Positions 44,640 to 54,159 are shown, counted from the first letter of the stretch. The stretch: 56,929 bases of DNA from an uncultured Tenacibaculum sp. (GCA_947498055.1 CANMJA010000030.1:1-56929); one strand, 5' to 3'. Made by a program: numbers and translations. The notes: a model not told the origin generated them from the letters alone.

Positions 44640-46570
44640 GACAATGGTATTTTTATAGATACTTTTGTGCCTGCTGGCGTATCATTTTCATTTTTTAAAT
44701 CATGGTAATTTAATTCAAATTCTTCTTCGTAATCTTCTGAAAAAGTTTTTAACCTTTCTATTGTTAGTTCAATTCCTACAGATTTTCTTTTTAATGATTT
44801 TCCTGCTTTAATTTTTCCAGCCGCTCCTCTACCTATTCCATTGTCAGTAATAATTATTTCTACCAAATTTTTAGCTGTTTTACTAGCAGATAATGTGATA
44901 TTTTTATCTCCTTCTTTAGAAGACAAACCATGCCAAATAGCATTCTCAATAAAAGGCTGCAAAATTAAAGGAGGTACTTTTATAGTATCTGTATTTAACT
45001 CAGGGTCAACATCTACATTATAATTAATTTCGTTAGAAAAACGTATGTTCTCAATACTCATATACAAGCCCATTGTTGCTATTTCTTCTTTCAAGCTAAC
45101 TTCTTTTACTTTAGAAACATCTAGTATATTACGTATTAATTTTGAAAATTTATTTAAATAATATACTGCTTGTTTTTGATCGTTGTTTATAATATATAGT
45201 TTAATTGAGTTTAAAGCATTAAACAAAAAATGTGGGTTCATTTGTGTTTGTAATGCTTGCTGCTCTAATAACAAGACGGTTTTGTCGTTATTAATAAGCT
45301 TTTGACGATAAATAGAATATAAAGCTATACTAAGTAAAGCTATTGTAATTAATGTAATAATTAAGATATTTCTATTTTTTAAAAAAAGAAGAGACTTAAT
45401 TTTTGATTGACTTTCTAAATAATCAATTTCATTGCGTTTTGATTGCATATTATGCTTAGAAATAAGATTATTTACATATGAAATATTTTTTTCATCAAGT
45501 GTCTTTTTTTCTAATTTAGATGCTTGTTTATAGAAAGTATGAGATTTTTTTATCTCTTCAGTTCTTTCGTAGAGTTCAGAAAGTAAATACAGACTTCTAA
45601 TTTCATTTTTCTTATTTTCAAATCCTTGAGCTATTGACAATCCTTCATTTAAATTTACTTCAGCTTCTTTATAATTTTCAACTTTTAATTGCGCACAACC
45701 TAAGTTATTATAAGTTCTTGCTAGGTAATATTTATTTTCATTTTCAATAGCTATAGGCAAAATATCTTGCATTATTTTTAATGCTTTTTCATAATTTCTT
45801 TTTTTAATATAGATACTAGCTATATTATTTTTACAAATTATTATACCTACTTTAGATTTTATTTCTTCATCAAATTTTAATGCTTTTGTATAATTTATTA
45901 AAGCCTCATCTAACAGCGATAGATTTTCTTGTGCAAACCCTATATTTTGATAATTAATAGCCAAACCTCTTTTGTCTTGAAGCTCTTTTTGAACTTGAAT
46001 TGATTTTTCAAATTGCTGCAATGCTAAATTGTATTGCCTAAGTGTTAAATAGATATTCCCTATACTATTCTCTGAAATACTTATACTTTTTTTTATGCTA
46101 ATTGTAGGTTGCTTTATTCTACGTGCTTTGGTTAATGCAGTTTGATGATAATTAAGAGCGCTTCTGACATCTCCTTGTCTTCGATAACAAACCCCTATTA
46201 AGTTTAATGATAATAATTCAATATCTAAATTTTTAATTGCCTTAGATAACTTAACAGCATCTTTATGGTATTTAATAGATTCTTTGTAGTCATGCTTTTT
46301 TCTAAAAACCATTCCTAAGCTATTAATTGCAAATAGCTGACCTATTGTATATTTATTTTTAAGACTTAATTCATATAATTTAGAATAATCTCCCTGTGTG
46401 AATTTCTTTTTTCTATTTTTATAAAATAAAGAATCTACACTAAAATAATTATCTGATTTTGATTTAACAACCTCTTCTATAAGGTTCATTTTAAAATCTC
46501 TTTCACTATCTTGAGAAAAGATAAAAGAGTTAAAATGAATTAAAAAACATAAAATAAATCCTCTTACCAT
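44636..46570 (-). CDS. TPR-containing sensor histidine kinase (LytS/YehU-type)
   Basis: 644 aa. Signal peptide or first membrane segment at 1-19; about seven TPR units at 55-355 in the periplasm (for example YKESIKYHKDAVKLSKAI, NLALQQFEKSIQVQKEL); one membrane helix at 401-421; then a His_kinase domain with phospho-acceptor His447 in QMNPHFLFNALNSIK and a HATPase region (PLILQPFIENAIWHGL about 534-549, ITDNGIGRG). It is coded 2 bases after its cognate LytTR regulator and surely forms a two-component pair with it. The signal sensed by the TPRs is unknown. Confidence 0.93.
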   Translation of the reverse strand: MVRGFILCFLIHFNSFIFSQDSERDFKMNLIEEVVKSKSDNYFSVDSLFYKNRKKKFTQGDYSKLYELSLKNKYTIGQLFAINSLGMVFRKKHDYKESIKYHKDAVKLSKAIKNLDIELLSLNLIGVCYRRQGDVRSALNYHQTALTKARRIKQPTISIKKSISISENSIGNIYLTLRQYNLALQQFEKSIQVQKELQDKRGLAINYQNIGFAQENLSLLDEALINYTKALKFDEEIKSKVGIIICKNNIASIYIKKRNYEKALKIMQDILPIAIENENKYYLARTYNNLGCAQLKVENYKEAEVNLNEGLSIAQGFENKKNEIRSLYLLSELYERTEEIKKSHTFYKQASKLEKKTLDEKNISYVNNLISKHNMQSKRNEIDYLESQSKIKSLLFLKNRNILIITLITIALLSIALYSIYRQKLINNDKTVLLLEQQALQTQMNPHFLFNALNSIKLYIINNDQKQAVYYLNKFSKLIRNILDVSKVKEVSLKEEIATMGLYMSIENIRFSNEINYNVDVDPELNTDTIKVPPLILQPFIENAIWHGLSSKEGDKNITLSASKTAKNLVEIIITDNGIGRGAAGKIKAGKSLKRKSVGIELTIERLKTFSEDYEEEFELNYHDLKNENDTPAGTKVSIKIPLS

Positions 46571-46572
46571 TC

Positions 46573-47316
46573 TTAAAATTTATCTAAAAATTCTGATTTT
46601 CGTTGTCGAGAAACTGGTATTTTATGATTCATTTCTAAGATCACATAACCATCTGTCTTATAATATTCTTTTACCTTATTAAGGTTAATAATATAAGAAT
46701 TATGTATTCTAAAAAACTGATTATCTGGAAGTAAATGATTAACCTCTTTTAATTTTTTGGTTACTACTATTTTTTTATTATCTGTTGTATGAATAGAACT
46801 GTAATTACCATCAGATTCTACACAAAGTATTTCCTTTGGTTTTAAAAAAATTAATCTCCCATCTGCATTAATAATTATTTTCTTTTCATCTAATCTTTGA
46901 TTAAAACTGAATAATATTTTTTCAAACTTCACACTCGTATCTACATCAGATACTCTCTTAACAAATTTAGATATCTTTTTTAAAGATTGCTCTAAATCAT
47001 CTGTATCTACAGGCTTTAACAAATAATCTATAGCTTCTTTTTTTAAGGCTTTAATCGCATATTCATTATATGCTGTAGTTATTACAATCGCAAAATCTTT
47101 TCTTGGTAATTTTTCTATAAACTGAAAGCCATCCATTGTTGGCATCTCTATATCTAAGAATAAACAATCAATCTTATTTTTATCAATAAAATCTAGTGCC
47201 TTTTGCGGATTAGAAAACGTGGCTAATATTTCAACCTCGTCATTAAAATTGGAAAGCTCCCAAGACAAGCTCTTAATAGCTTTATCTTCATCATCGACTA
47301 TAATAGCTTTTAACAT
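46573..47316 (-). CDS. LytTR family response regulator
   Basis: 247 aa. Receiver domain with acidic pocket DDED (8-11), phospho-acceptor Asp55 (CLFLDIEMPTMDG), and Lys in YLLKPV (about 102). LytTR DNA-binding domain at about 145-247 (KPKEILCVESDGNYSSIHT; FFRIHNSYIINLNKVKEYY; IPVSRQRKSEF). Partner of the TPR kinase directly downstream. The regulated genes cannot be told from the window. Confidence 0.95.
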   Translation of the reverse strand: MLKAIIVDDEDKAIKSLSWELSNFNDEVEILATFSNPQKALDFIDKNKIDCLFLDIEMPTMDGFQFIEKLPRKDFAIVITTAYNEYAIKALKKEAIDYLLKPVDTDDLEQSLKKISKFVKRVSDVDTSVKFEKILFSFNQRLDEKKIIINADGRLIFLKPKEILCVESDGNYSSIHTTDNKKIVVTKKLKEVNHLLPDNQFFRIHNSYIINLNKVKEYYKTDGYVILEMNHKIPVSRQRKSEFLDKF

Positions 47317-47423
47317 GACATATAGTTATTTTTTGCAATTTATACAAAAAAAACTACCATTCATACAAAATCATGTAATTTTTTTGTTAAATTTGTTAAC
47401 TACAATCAATTACACTATTAGTT

Positions 47424-47466
47424 AAAAGCAAAAAACCAAGATAAAATCTTAGTTTTTTGCTTTTTT
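47424..47466 (-). terminator. Terminator of the holB-to-enoyl-CoA hydratase run
   Basis: A long stem with one mismatch pairs 47424-47442 with 47446-47464 (AAAAGCAAAAAAC on the left arm, GTTTTTTGCTTTT on the right). It follows the enoyl-CoA hydratase stop on the minus strand. Confidence 0.75.
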
Positions 47467-48247
47467 AATTATTAGGAAAGTTTGGTTTTCTTTTTTCGAG
47501 AAATGCGGTAGTACCTTCTTTAAAATCGTTAGTTGCAAAACAATCTCCAAACTCTTTAATTTCAGATTCGTAACCGTTCACACCTTCTTTAAATCCAGAA
47601 TTAACCGCTTTAATTGCTTTACCAATGGCGACCGAAGAGTTCCTTATTATTTTACTTGCAATTTTTTCGCCCAAAGACGTTAACTCTTCTTGAGAAACGA
47701 CGTAGTTTACTAATCCATATTCTTTAGCCTCTTCTGCATTTATCATTCCAGCAGTCATTATTAACTCCATTGCTTTTCCTTTTCCTATTAAGAGAGGTAA
47801 TCTTTGTGTTCCTCCATACCCAGGAATTACTCCTAAAGACGTTTCTGGAAGTCCCATTCTTGCATTATCTGACGCTATTCTAAAATGGCAAGACATTGCT
47901 AATTCTAATCCTCCCCCTAAAGCAAAACCATTTACCAGTGCAATTACAGGGGTTTCTAAATTTTCTACAAAATTAAATAATAGTTCTTGTCCTTTTGCTG
48001 CTAACTTACTTCCTTCATCTACAGAAAAATGAGCAAATTCAGAAATATCGGCTCCAGCCACAAAAGCTTTTTCCCCACTTCCTGTAAGAAGAATCACTTT
48101 TACAGATGCATCTTCCTCTAATTTTTGAAAAGCACTGTGTAATTCTTCAATAGTAGCTTTATTTAATGCATTTAATTTTTTAGGCCTGTTAATAACTACT
48201 TTAGCTAAGTAGTCTTTCTGTTCTATTAAAATATTTTCGAAGTCCAT
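47465..48247 (-). CDS. Enoyl-CoA hydratase/isomerase (crotonase) family protein
   Basis: 260 aa, standard length. CoA-binding oxyanion pocket AFVAGADISEF (61-71) and ALGGGLELAM (109-118), catalytic Glu115 and Glu135 (GLPETSLGVIPGYGGTQRL). Both glutamates are present, so a true hydratase of short-chain 2-enoyl-CoA is likely (Crt/EchA-like). Last of a four-gene run starting with holB and translated 7 bases after the histidine kinase; the neighbours give no metabolic link. Confidence 0.92.
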   Translation of the reverse strand: MDFENILIEQKDYLAKVVINRPKKLNALNKATIEELHSAFQKLEEDASVKVILLTGSGEKAFVAGADISEFAHFSVDEGSKLAAKGQELLFNFVENLETPVIALVNGFALGGGLELAMSCHFRIASDNARMGLPETSLGVIPGYGGTQRLPLLIGKGKAMELIMTAGMINAEEAKEYGLVNYVVSQEELTSLGEKIASKIIRNSSVAIGKAIKAVNSGFKEGVNGYESEIKEFGDCFATNDFKEGTTAFLEKRKPNFPNN

Positions 48248-48254
48248 TATTTGG

Positions 48255-49718
48255 TTAAGTTTTGGGTAAAATTACGGTAAAAACAGTTCCTACTTCCACT
48301 GTTGAAGAAAAAGTTATGGTACCATTATAAGCTTCTATTATGTTTTTTATCATTGGTAACCCTAAGCCCATTCCGCTTGTTTTTGTAGTAAACTTAGGTT
48401 CGAAAATGAGTTTTTTATTTTCTTCAGAAATTCCTTTTCCATTATCAGAAATAATAATTACAACATTTTCATCTTTAGCATCTGTATCTACTTTCACTTC
48501 TATTTTAGGTTCTTCCCCTATCTTCATTGCTTGAGTAGCATTTTTCACTAAATTAGTAATAATTCGAATTAATTGTGTTTTATCTAAATGTGCATATATT
48601 TCCTTTTTTCCAGGAAAATAATGAATATAATCTTCGTTAAAAATATCTAAAGCATGTTTTACTACATCTATAACTTCTAAATTCTCTTTTCTTTGCGTAG
48701 GCATTTTTGCAAAATCTGAAAAAGCAGAAGCAATAGAACTCAATACATCTATTTGTTGAATTAGCGTTTCACTATATTCTGCTATTTTTTCTTTGATATG
48801 AACATCTGACGGATCAAATCTTCTCAAAAAACTTTGTACCGTTAAACGCATAGGTGTTAACGGATTTTTAATTTCATGAGCCACTTGTTTTGCCATTTCT
48901 CTCCAAGCTTGTTCTCTTTCGCTTTGAGCTAACTTAACAGCACTATCTTCCAATTGATCTATCATATTATTATATGCATCTACCAAAGAGTTTATTTCTG
49001 AACTAGCAGCGTTTAATGTGATTTTTTCGTTTCGCTTGTTTAAGCGTGTTTCCTTTATTTTTTCAGAAATTGTTTGTATAGAACGAGTAATATAACTAGA
49101 AAGAAAATATGCTAGTGCAATTGCCGCTACAAACATTAATGCATAAACTACCAATAACCTAGCCATGAATTCTCTTAATTCTTTCTTCTGCTCTTCATTA
49201 TTTTGAGCTATTTTAAGCTCTAAAATTCCTATTCTCTTAAAGCGAGGGTCGTTAATGTAAGTGTAAGAAGATTGATAGGAGATACCTCCAACTTTTCGTG
49301 TTTTTAAAATTCTATAATTTGAATTATTTGCCAATTCAACCACTATATCTCTAGAGAGAGGTGTTTCATCTACTGCTTCAAAACTGTATGGAATAGAAGA
49401 TTTTAGTAATTTACCATTCATATCATACATGGAAATGGTAAGATTGTGAACATTGGCTATTTCATAAATTCTATCTTGAAATATTTTTGATAAATTTTGT
49501 GTTGTTACAGGATAGGTTGTTCTCCTTTTTAATTCTATTTCTATATTATGTTTTGTTGCACTCTCTTTTCTTCCAAAACGCTGTACATTATAATCTTTTG
49601 TTTGTTCATCGTATTGGTAAATAGTAACTGTAACAATTAAAATAGAAGCCAATAACACCAACAATATCATTGACAAAAAAATTCTTATTCGTAGCGATAT
49701 ATTATTTAAACTCAGCAA
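48255..49718 (-). CDS. NtrY-like sensor histidine kinase with HAMP domain
   Basis: 487 aa. TM1 at 12-33, periplasmic sensor about 35-185, TM2 at 187-208, HAMP about 209-262, HisKA with phospho-acceptor His281 (AHEIKNPLTPMRLTVQ), HATPase (NLVKNATQA, IIISDNGKGI, GMGLGLPMIKNIIEAYNG). The KNPLTPMRL form is NtrY-like. No response regulator is adjacent, so it is an orphan here. Located between a small lipoprotein gene (2 bases) and the hydratase (7 bases). Confidence 0.92.
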   Translation of the reverse strand: MLSLNNISLRIRIFLSMILLVLLASILIVTVTIYQYDEQTKDYNVQRFGRKESATKHNIEIELKRRTTYPVTTQNLSKIFQDRIYEIANVHNLTISMYDMNGKLLKSSIPYSFEAVDETPLSRDIVVELANNSNYRILKTRKVGGISYQSSYTYINDPRFKRIGILELKIAQNNEEQKKELREFMARLLVVYALMFVAAIALAYFLSSYITRSIQTISEKIKETRLNKRNEKITLNAASSEINSLVDAYNNMIDQLEDSAVKLAQSEREQAWREMAKQVAHEIKNPLTPMRLTVQSFLRRFDPSDVHIKEKIAEYSETLIQQIDVLSSIASAFSDFAKMPTQRKENLEVIDVVKHALDIFNEDYIHYFPGKKEIYAHLDKTQLIRIITNLVKNATQAMKIGEEPKIEVKVDTDAKDENVVIIISDNGKGISEENKKLIFEPKFTTKTSGMGLGLPMIKNIIEAYNGTITFSSTVEVGTVFTVILPKT

Positions 49719-49720
49719 TT

Positions 49721-50215
49721 TTATTTTATTCTTTTAGATTTCATTAATAAAGTATCATCAAATTCTCCATCATTATCCCAATCGTAAATAACCTTTCCGG
49801 TAAAACCAGTATTTGTTCGTGTTATTGAATACCAAGCTTGCACTTGTTTTCCTACATAAGGATAATCTACATATAAACTATCTCCTTTTGTTTTCCATTT
49901 TCCTTTCGTTTTTCCTACTTTTGAACTATCTGGTTGTTTAAACCATGCTAAAAAAGTACCATCTTCTTTATATATAGATTGTGCTCTACCTGAAGAGGGT
50001 TTCCTAAAATCATCTTCAAAAACAGAAGTACTATCTGTTTTATTAACTGTTGGCATTTCTATTTTAAGATATTCCGTTTCCCAAGTACCAATCATAAACT
50101 CTTTTAACTGTACTTTTTTGTTTTTCTCTTCGGTAGCTTGGTCTTTTTTTTCTTTTTTACAAGCAGCAAAAATCAATCCAAAGATTAAGAAAATGATTCC
50201 TATTTTTGTTTTCAT
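49721..50215 (-). CDS. Small lipoprotein, lipocalin-like
   Basis: 164 aa. Lipobox IFAAC (Cys19) followed by a charged linker (KKEKKDQATEEKNKK) and a small beta-rich domain starting FMIGTWETEYLKIEM with GKWKTKGDSLYVDY and FDDTLLMKSKRIK, as in lipocalin-like Bacteroidota lipoproteins. Function unknown. Lies 6 bases after holB and 2 bases before the kinase, so it could be an accessory of the kinase, but this rests on position only. Confidence 0.8.
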   Translation of the reverse strand: MKTKIGIIFLIFGLIFAACKKEKKDQATEEKNKKVQLKEFMIGTWETEYLKIEMPTVNKTDSTSVFEDDFRKPSSGRAQSIYKEDGTFLAWFKQPDSSKVGKTKGKWKTKGDSLYVDYPYVGKQVQAWYSITRTNTGFTGKVIYDWDNDGEFDDTLLMKSKRIK

Positions 50216-50221
50216 AATTAC

Positions 50222-51373
50222 TTATGCTTTTAATTCCTCTTCTTTTGTATGTAATAAACGAGTTAATTTAATAGATAAATCTAATAAAATAATTTTTGCA
50301 TTTCCATTTCTTTCAATATGATATTGTGCATCGTTCAATTCTTTTTCAATAGTAAGAATATTACTGCTATGAATAAATGGCGCAAATTTTTCTAACTTAA
50401 AATTTGCTGTTTGTGGTGTTAAAAAAACTAAATCGGGCGTGCCATAATTTAACAATAAAGCTTGTCTGAAAAACTGTAAACAGTATTGTATAAATTGCTT
50501 TTGAGTTTCTCTTCCTGATTTCGCAATACTTTCACTCCAACCTATTAAATCTTGAATTACCGCTGCATTTCCTTTTGCTTTAAAAGCACTTCTAATCCAA
50601 GTAATAAACCACTCTTCATACATTAAATCATTGGAATCATTGTGTAATAAATGAAGTGCTTTATTATAATTACCTTCTGCTTGTTGGGCTATTCTTATGG
50701 CATTATTCTGTTCTATTTGCTCTTTTTCAACAAGTGTAGTTGCAATATCATTCTCACTTAAAGAAGGAAAATGTAATGCTTGACATCTAGATTTTATTGT
50801 ATTAATAATTTTTCCTTCATCTTCAGTAACTAATAAAAAAATTGTTTTAGAGGGAGGTTCTTCTATCAGTTTTAATAGTTTATTAGATGCTGCAATATTC
50901 ATTTTTTCTGCCATCCAAATAACCATTACTTTGAATCCGCCTTCATACGATTTTAAGGAAAGTTTTTTTACTACTTCTTCTGCTTCATCAACTCCAATTA
51001 GTCCTTGCTTATTTTCTACTCCAATAAATTTTAACCAATCGTATAAACTTCCATAAGGAGATTGTGCTATAAATTGTCTCCAATCTTCTAAAAACAAGTT
51101 GCTGATTGGGTGCTTTTTTACAGAATCATTTGTGGTTACTGGAAAAACAAAATGCAAATCGGGATGCTGTAATTTATCACATTTTATATTACAGGTTTCT
51201 ACATCGTTAGAAGCATTACAAAGTAACAATTGTGCATATTTAATAGCCATTGGTAAAGTACCGCTACCTTCTTTACCTACAAACAATTGTGCATGTGGTA
51301 CCCTGCCGTTATTCGTAGAAGTTAACAAATGTTTTTTTATATGTTCTTGCCCTATAATTTCGTCGAATACCAT
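50222..51373 (-). CDS. holB: DNA polymerase III delta' subunit
   Basis: 383 aa from the ATG at 51373; a TTG five codons upstream is rejected because it overlaps the -7 box. Clamp-loader AAA+ fold: VFDEIIGQEHIKKHL, degenerate P-loop GKEGSGT (delta' does not hydrolyse ATP), a Cys-rich insertion (CNASNDVETCNIKCDKLQHPDLH) likely holding zinc, and sensor region NKLLKLIEEPPSKTIFLLVTE then IKSRCQ. First gene of a run continuing with the lipoprotein, kinase and hydratase genes. Confidence 0.92.
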   Translation of the reverse strand: MVFDEIIGQEHIKKHLLTSTNNGRVPHAQLFVGKEGSGTLPMAIKYAQLLLCNASNDVETCNIKCDKLQHPDLHFVFPVTTNDSVKKHPISNLFLEDWRQFIAQSPYGSLYDWLKFIGVENKQGLIGVDEAEEVVKKLSLKSYEGGFKVMVIWMAEKMNIAASNKLLKLIEEPPSKTIFLLVTEDEGKIINTIKSRCQALHFPSLSENDIATTLVEKEQIEQNNAIRIAQQAEGNYNKALHLLHNDSNDLMYEEWFITWIRSAFKAKGNAAVIQDLIGWSESIAKSGRETQKQFIQYCLQFFRQALLLNYGTPDLVFLTPQTANFKLEKFAPFIHSSNILTIEKELNDAQYHIERNGNAKIILLDLSIKLTRLLHTKEEELKA

Positions 51374-51377
51374 ACTA

Positions 51378-51385
51378 CAAATATA
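51378..51385 (-). promoter_or_regulatory. -7 box of holB, near-leaderless
   Basis: TATATTTG (51385-51378) matches TAnnTTTG and ends 4 bases before the holB ATG. It is back to back with the feo promoter about 50 bases away. Confidence 0.5.
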
Positions 51386-51436
51386 CAAGTTCTCTTATCA
51401 GAAAAAAATCAACTCTTTAGAACGATTCTAATTTAG

Positions 51437-51444
51437 TATCTTTG
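51437..51444 (+). promoter_or_regulatory. -7 box of feoAB
   Basis: TATCTTTG matches TAnnTTTG; transcription would begin at about 51450, just before the palindrome. No TTTG at -33. Confidence 0.5.
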
Positions 51445-51451
51445 CATTCTT

Positions 51452-51479
51452 AAACATTCCCGCAATTGCGGGAATGTTT
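51452..51479 (+). promoter_or_regulatory. 28-bp perfect palindrome in the feo leader
   Basis: AAACATTCCCGCAA and its exact complement meet in a central AATT. It starts 7 bases after the -7 box, so it lies at about +2 to +29 of the feo transcript and 17 bases before the feoA start. A following TTTCTT makes it terminator-like. It may be an operator for a dimeric iron-responsive regulator, an attenuator hairpin, or a terminator against upstream read-through. The G/C-rich core (TTCCCGC / GCGGGAA) stands out against the AT-rich surroundings. Confidence 0.65.
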
Positions 51480-51496
51480 TCTTAAAACTATTATTA

Positions 51497-51736
51497 TTGA
51501 ATACTATAGCTTCTTTAAAAATTGGACAGAAAGGTATTATTTCTGAGGAAAGTTTGGATATAATTCCTTTAAAACTATTAGAAATGGGATGTTTACCTGG
51601 TGCAGAAATTTCATTAATTCAAATTGCTCCTTTAAAGGATCCTTTGTATATATGTGTTAATGGAAGCCATTTGGCTATTCGTAAAGAAACTGCCTCTAAA
51701 ATTAAAATTACCAACGATAATTGCACCAATGGATAA
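51497..51736 (+). CDS. feoA: Ferrous iron transport protein A (FeoA)
   Basis: 79 aa SH3-like cytoplasmic protein (GQKGIISEES ... KLLEMGCLPGAEISLIQIAPLKDPLYICVNGSHLAIRKETASKI). GCLPG and DPLYI...LAIR are the family signature. TTG start at 51497; no ATG fits. It partners with FeoB. Overlaps feoB by 8 bases (ATGGATAA). Confidence 0.93.
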   Translation: MNTIASLKIGQKGIISEESLDIIPLKLLEMGCLPGAEISLIQIAPLKDPLYICVNGSHLAIRKETASKIKITNDNCTNG

Positions 51737-53888
51737 AAAGAGTATTCAAGTTTCATTAATTGGTAATCCTAACACTGGTAAAACATCTTTATTTAATCAA
51801 TTAACAGGGTTGCATCAAAAAGTTGGTAATTACCCAGGAATTACTGTTGATAAAAAACAAGGAGTCTGTGAATTATCCTCTGAAAAAGAAGCTATAATAA
51901 CAGATTTACCAGGTACTTATAGTATCAATCCTACTTCTGTAGATGAAAGTATTGTTCTTAGAGCAATTCAAAATAAAACAGATAAAAACTATCCGGATGT
52001 TATTTTAGTAGTCACCGATGTAGAAAATTTAAAGCGTAATTTATTACTTTTTACACAAGTACAAGATTTAGGAATTCCAACCATACTAGCTATTAATATG
52101 GTCGATCAAATGGAAAAGAAAGGGATTTCTATTAATTTACCTGTTTTAGAAAAAGAGTTACAAACTAAAATTGTTCTAATCTCTGCCAAAAAAAACAAAG
52201 GAATTAGTGAATTAAAAGAAGCAATTAACAATTATAGTATATTACAATCTGTTACTAATTTTTCTAGTGTAGCTAAAAAAATTGACCCCGATTATTTTGA
52301 AAGTTTACAAAAAATAGTTCCTACAGAATCTTTATACACTCTTTGGTTACAATTAACACAACAGCATTTTGCCGAAAAAAAGAATCAGAATTTAGAAAAT
52401 TTTTCTCACGATGTTTCTAAACTAAAAAAATACCAACACAAGGAAACTATATACAGATATCAAAAAATAAACGAAATTTTAAAAAAAACGTATACAGTTG
52501 ATACTGCTAATGCTACAGATTTAAGAAGTAAATTAGATAAAATATTTACACACAGGGTTTTTGGCTATTTGATTTTCTTTGGACTTTTACTATTAATTTT
52601 TCAATCTATTTTTGACTGGGCAACGGTTCCTATGGATTTTATTGATGCTTTATTTGCTGATTTTTCTGAATTTGCAAAGCAAAAACTTCCAGAAGGAATG
52701 TTTACCGATTTACTTACGGATGGAATTATTCCTGGTATAGGAGGTGTGGTTATTTTTATTCCTCAGATTGCTATTTTATTTTTTCTAATAGCTATTTTGG
52801 AAGAAACAGGCTATATGAGTAGAGTTGTTTTTTTAATGGATAAAATTATGCGCCGCTTTGGTATGAGCGGGAAAAGTGTGATTCCGTTAATTTCTGGTAC
52901 TGCTTGTGCAATACCAGCAGTAATGGCTACTAGAACCATTTCTAATTGGAAAGAACGTTTAATTACTATATTGGTAACACCTTTTACCACTTGTGCTGCT
53001 CGTTTACCTGTATACGCTATTTTAATTGCTATTATTATTCCTAGTAAAAAAGTTTTTGGCTTTTTAAAATTACAAGGTTTAGCCTTATTAAGTTTATATA
53101 TTTTGGGGTTTGCTGCTGCTATTATTGCTGGCTATATTTTAAACAAGTCTTTGAATGTAAAAAGTAAATCATTCTTTGTTATTGAAATGCCTAACTATCA
53201 AATACCTTCTTTTAAAAATGTATTTCTTTCTGTTTTAGAAAAAACAAAAAGCTTTGTTTTTGATGCAGGTAAAATTATTTTAGCTATTTCTATAGTTCTT
53301 TGGTTTTTAGCTACCAACGGACCTTCTTCTTATGCTAATATAGAGAAACAGGTTACAGAAAATGTAGTTAACAAAAACTTATCTAAACAAGAACTAGAAC
53401 AAAAAATAGCTGCTACTAAATTAGAAAAATCATTTATTGGTATTGCTGGTAAAACAATAGAACCAGTTGTAAAACCTTTAGGTTACGATTGGAAAATTGG
53501 TATTGGTTTAATTACTTCCTTTGCAGCAAGAGAAGTGTTTGTAGGTACTTTAGCTACTATTTATAGCATTCAAGAAGTAGACAACACAACTATTTTTGTT
53601 CCTTTTAAAAATGTAAAAGCTTTTTTTAGTGAAAAAGAGGAAGAGGATAATAGTACTATTAGAAAAAGAATGCAGGCAGAAATAAATCCTGTAACTGGTA
53701 AAAAACGTTTTAACTTTGCGACAGGAATGTCTTTACTTGTTTTTTATGCATTTGCAATGCAATGTATGGCCACTTTGGCTATTGTAAAAAGGGAAACACA
53801 AAGTTGGAAATGGCCATTAATTCAATTATTTGGTATGGGAGCTTTGGCATATATTTCGGCATTAATCGTTTATCAATTTTTAAAATGA
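51729..53888 (+). CDS. feoB: Ferrous iron transporter FeoB
   Basis: 719 aa from the ATG at 51729 (MDKKSIQVSLIG), rather than in-frame codons inside feoA. N-terminal G domain: G1 GNPNTGKT (12-19), G3 DLPGTYSI, G4 NMVDQ. Then the membrane part with two Gate domains: GMSGKSVIPLISGTACAIPAVMA and the Cys-containing VTPFTTCAARLPVYAILI, plus SFAAREVFVGTLATIY. About eight or more membrane helices. Imports Fe(II) across the inner membrane. Coupled by overlap to feoA and, by ATGA, to the small Cys-rich gene. Confidence 0.96.
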   Translation: MDKKSIQVSLIGNPNTGKTSLFNQLTGLHQKVGNYPGITVDKKQGVCELSSEKEAIITDLPGTYSINPTSVDESIVLRAIQNKTDKNYPDVILVVTDVENLKRNLLLFTQVQDLGIPTILAINMVDQMEKKGISINLPVLEKELQTKIVLISAKKNKGISELKEAINNYSILQSVTNFSSVAKKIDPDYFESLQKIVPTESLYTLWLQLTQQHFAEKKNQNLENFSHDVSKLKKYQHKETIYRYQKINEILKKTYTVDTANATDLRSKLDKIFTHRVFGYLIFFGLLLLIFQSIFDWATVPMDFIDALFADFSEFAKQKLPEGMFTDLLTDGIIPGIGGVVIFIPQIAILFFLIAILEETGYMSRVVFLMDKIMRRFGMSGKSVIPLISGTACAIPAVMATRTISNWKERLITILVTPFTTCAARLPVYAILIAIIIPSKKVFGFLKLQGLALLSLYILGFAAAIIAGYILNKSLNVKSKSFFVIEMPNYQIPSFKNVFLSVLEKTKSFVFDAGKIILAISIVLWFLATNGPSSYANIEKQVTENVVNKNLSKQELEQKIAATKLEKSFIGIAGKTIEPVVKPLGYDWKIGIGLITSFAAREVFVGTLATIYSIQEVDNTTIFVPFKNVKAFFSEKEEEDNSTIRKRMQAEINPVTGKKRFNFATGMSLLVFYAFAMQCMATLAIVKRETQSWKWPLIQLFGMGALAYISALIVYQFLK

Positions 53889-54001
53889 TACAACAAATTA
53901 TTACTTATATATTCGTTTTTCTAGCTATCCTTTTTTTAGGAAGAAAGTTTTTTTTAAAATCTAAAAAGAATAAAGGATGTGGTACCAATTGTGATTGCTA
54001 A
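53885..54001 (+). CDS. FeoB-associated Cys-rich membrane protein
   Basis: 38 aa: one membrane helix (about 5-20, ITYIFVFLAILFL) and a Cys-rich tail (GCGTNCDC). Starts inside the feoB stop (ATGA), so translation is coupled. The family (FeoB-associated Cys-rich) is found at the end of feo operons, taking the place FeoC has in enterobacteria; exact role not settled. Confidence 0.9.
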   Translation: MIQQIITYIFVFLAILFLGRKFFLKSKKNKGCGTNCDC

Positions 54002-54011
54002 TTAAAATTCT

Positions 54012-54037
54012 TTGTTATTCATTAACAATAGTTTTTT
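54012..54037 (+). terminator. Probable terminator of the feo operon
   Basis: TTGTTA / TAACAA (54012-54017 / 54023-54028) followed by a T-run (54032-54037). A short stem, so only moderately convincing. Confidence 0.5.
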
Positions 54038-54159
54038 ACCATTAATTAAATACAACTGTAACATTTTTTCCCCATAATCGTTATTACTTATTATAGAGGA
54101 ATTCTTCTTTTTTGTGACTATTTCTAACTATAAAATAGAGAAATAAAAAACTAAGAAAG

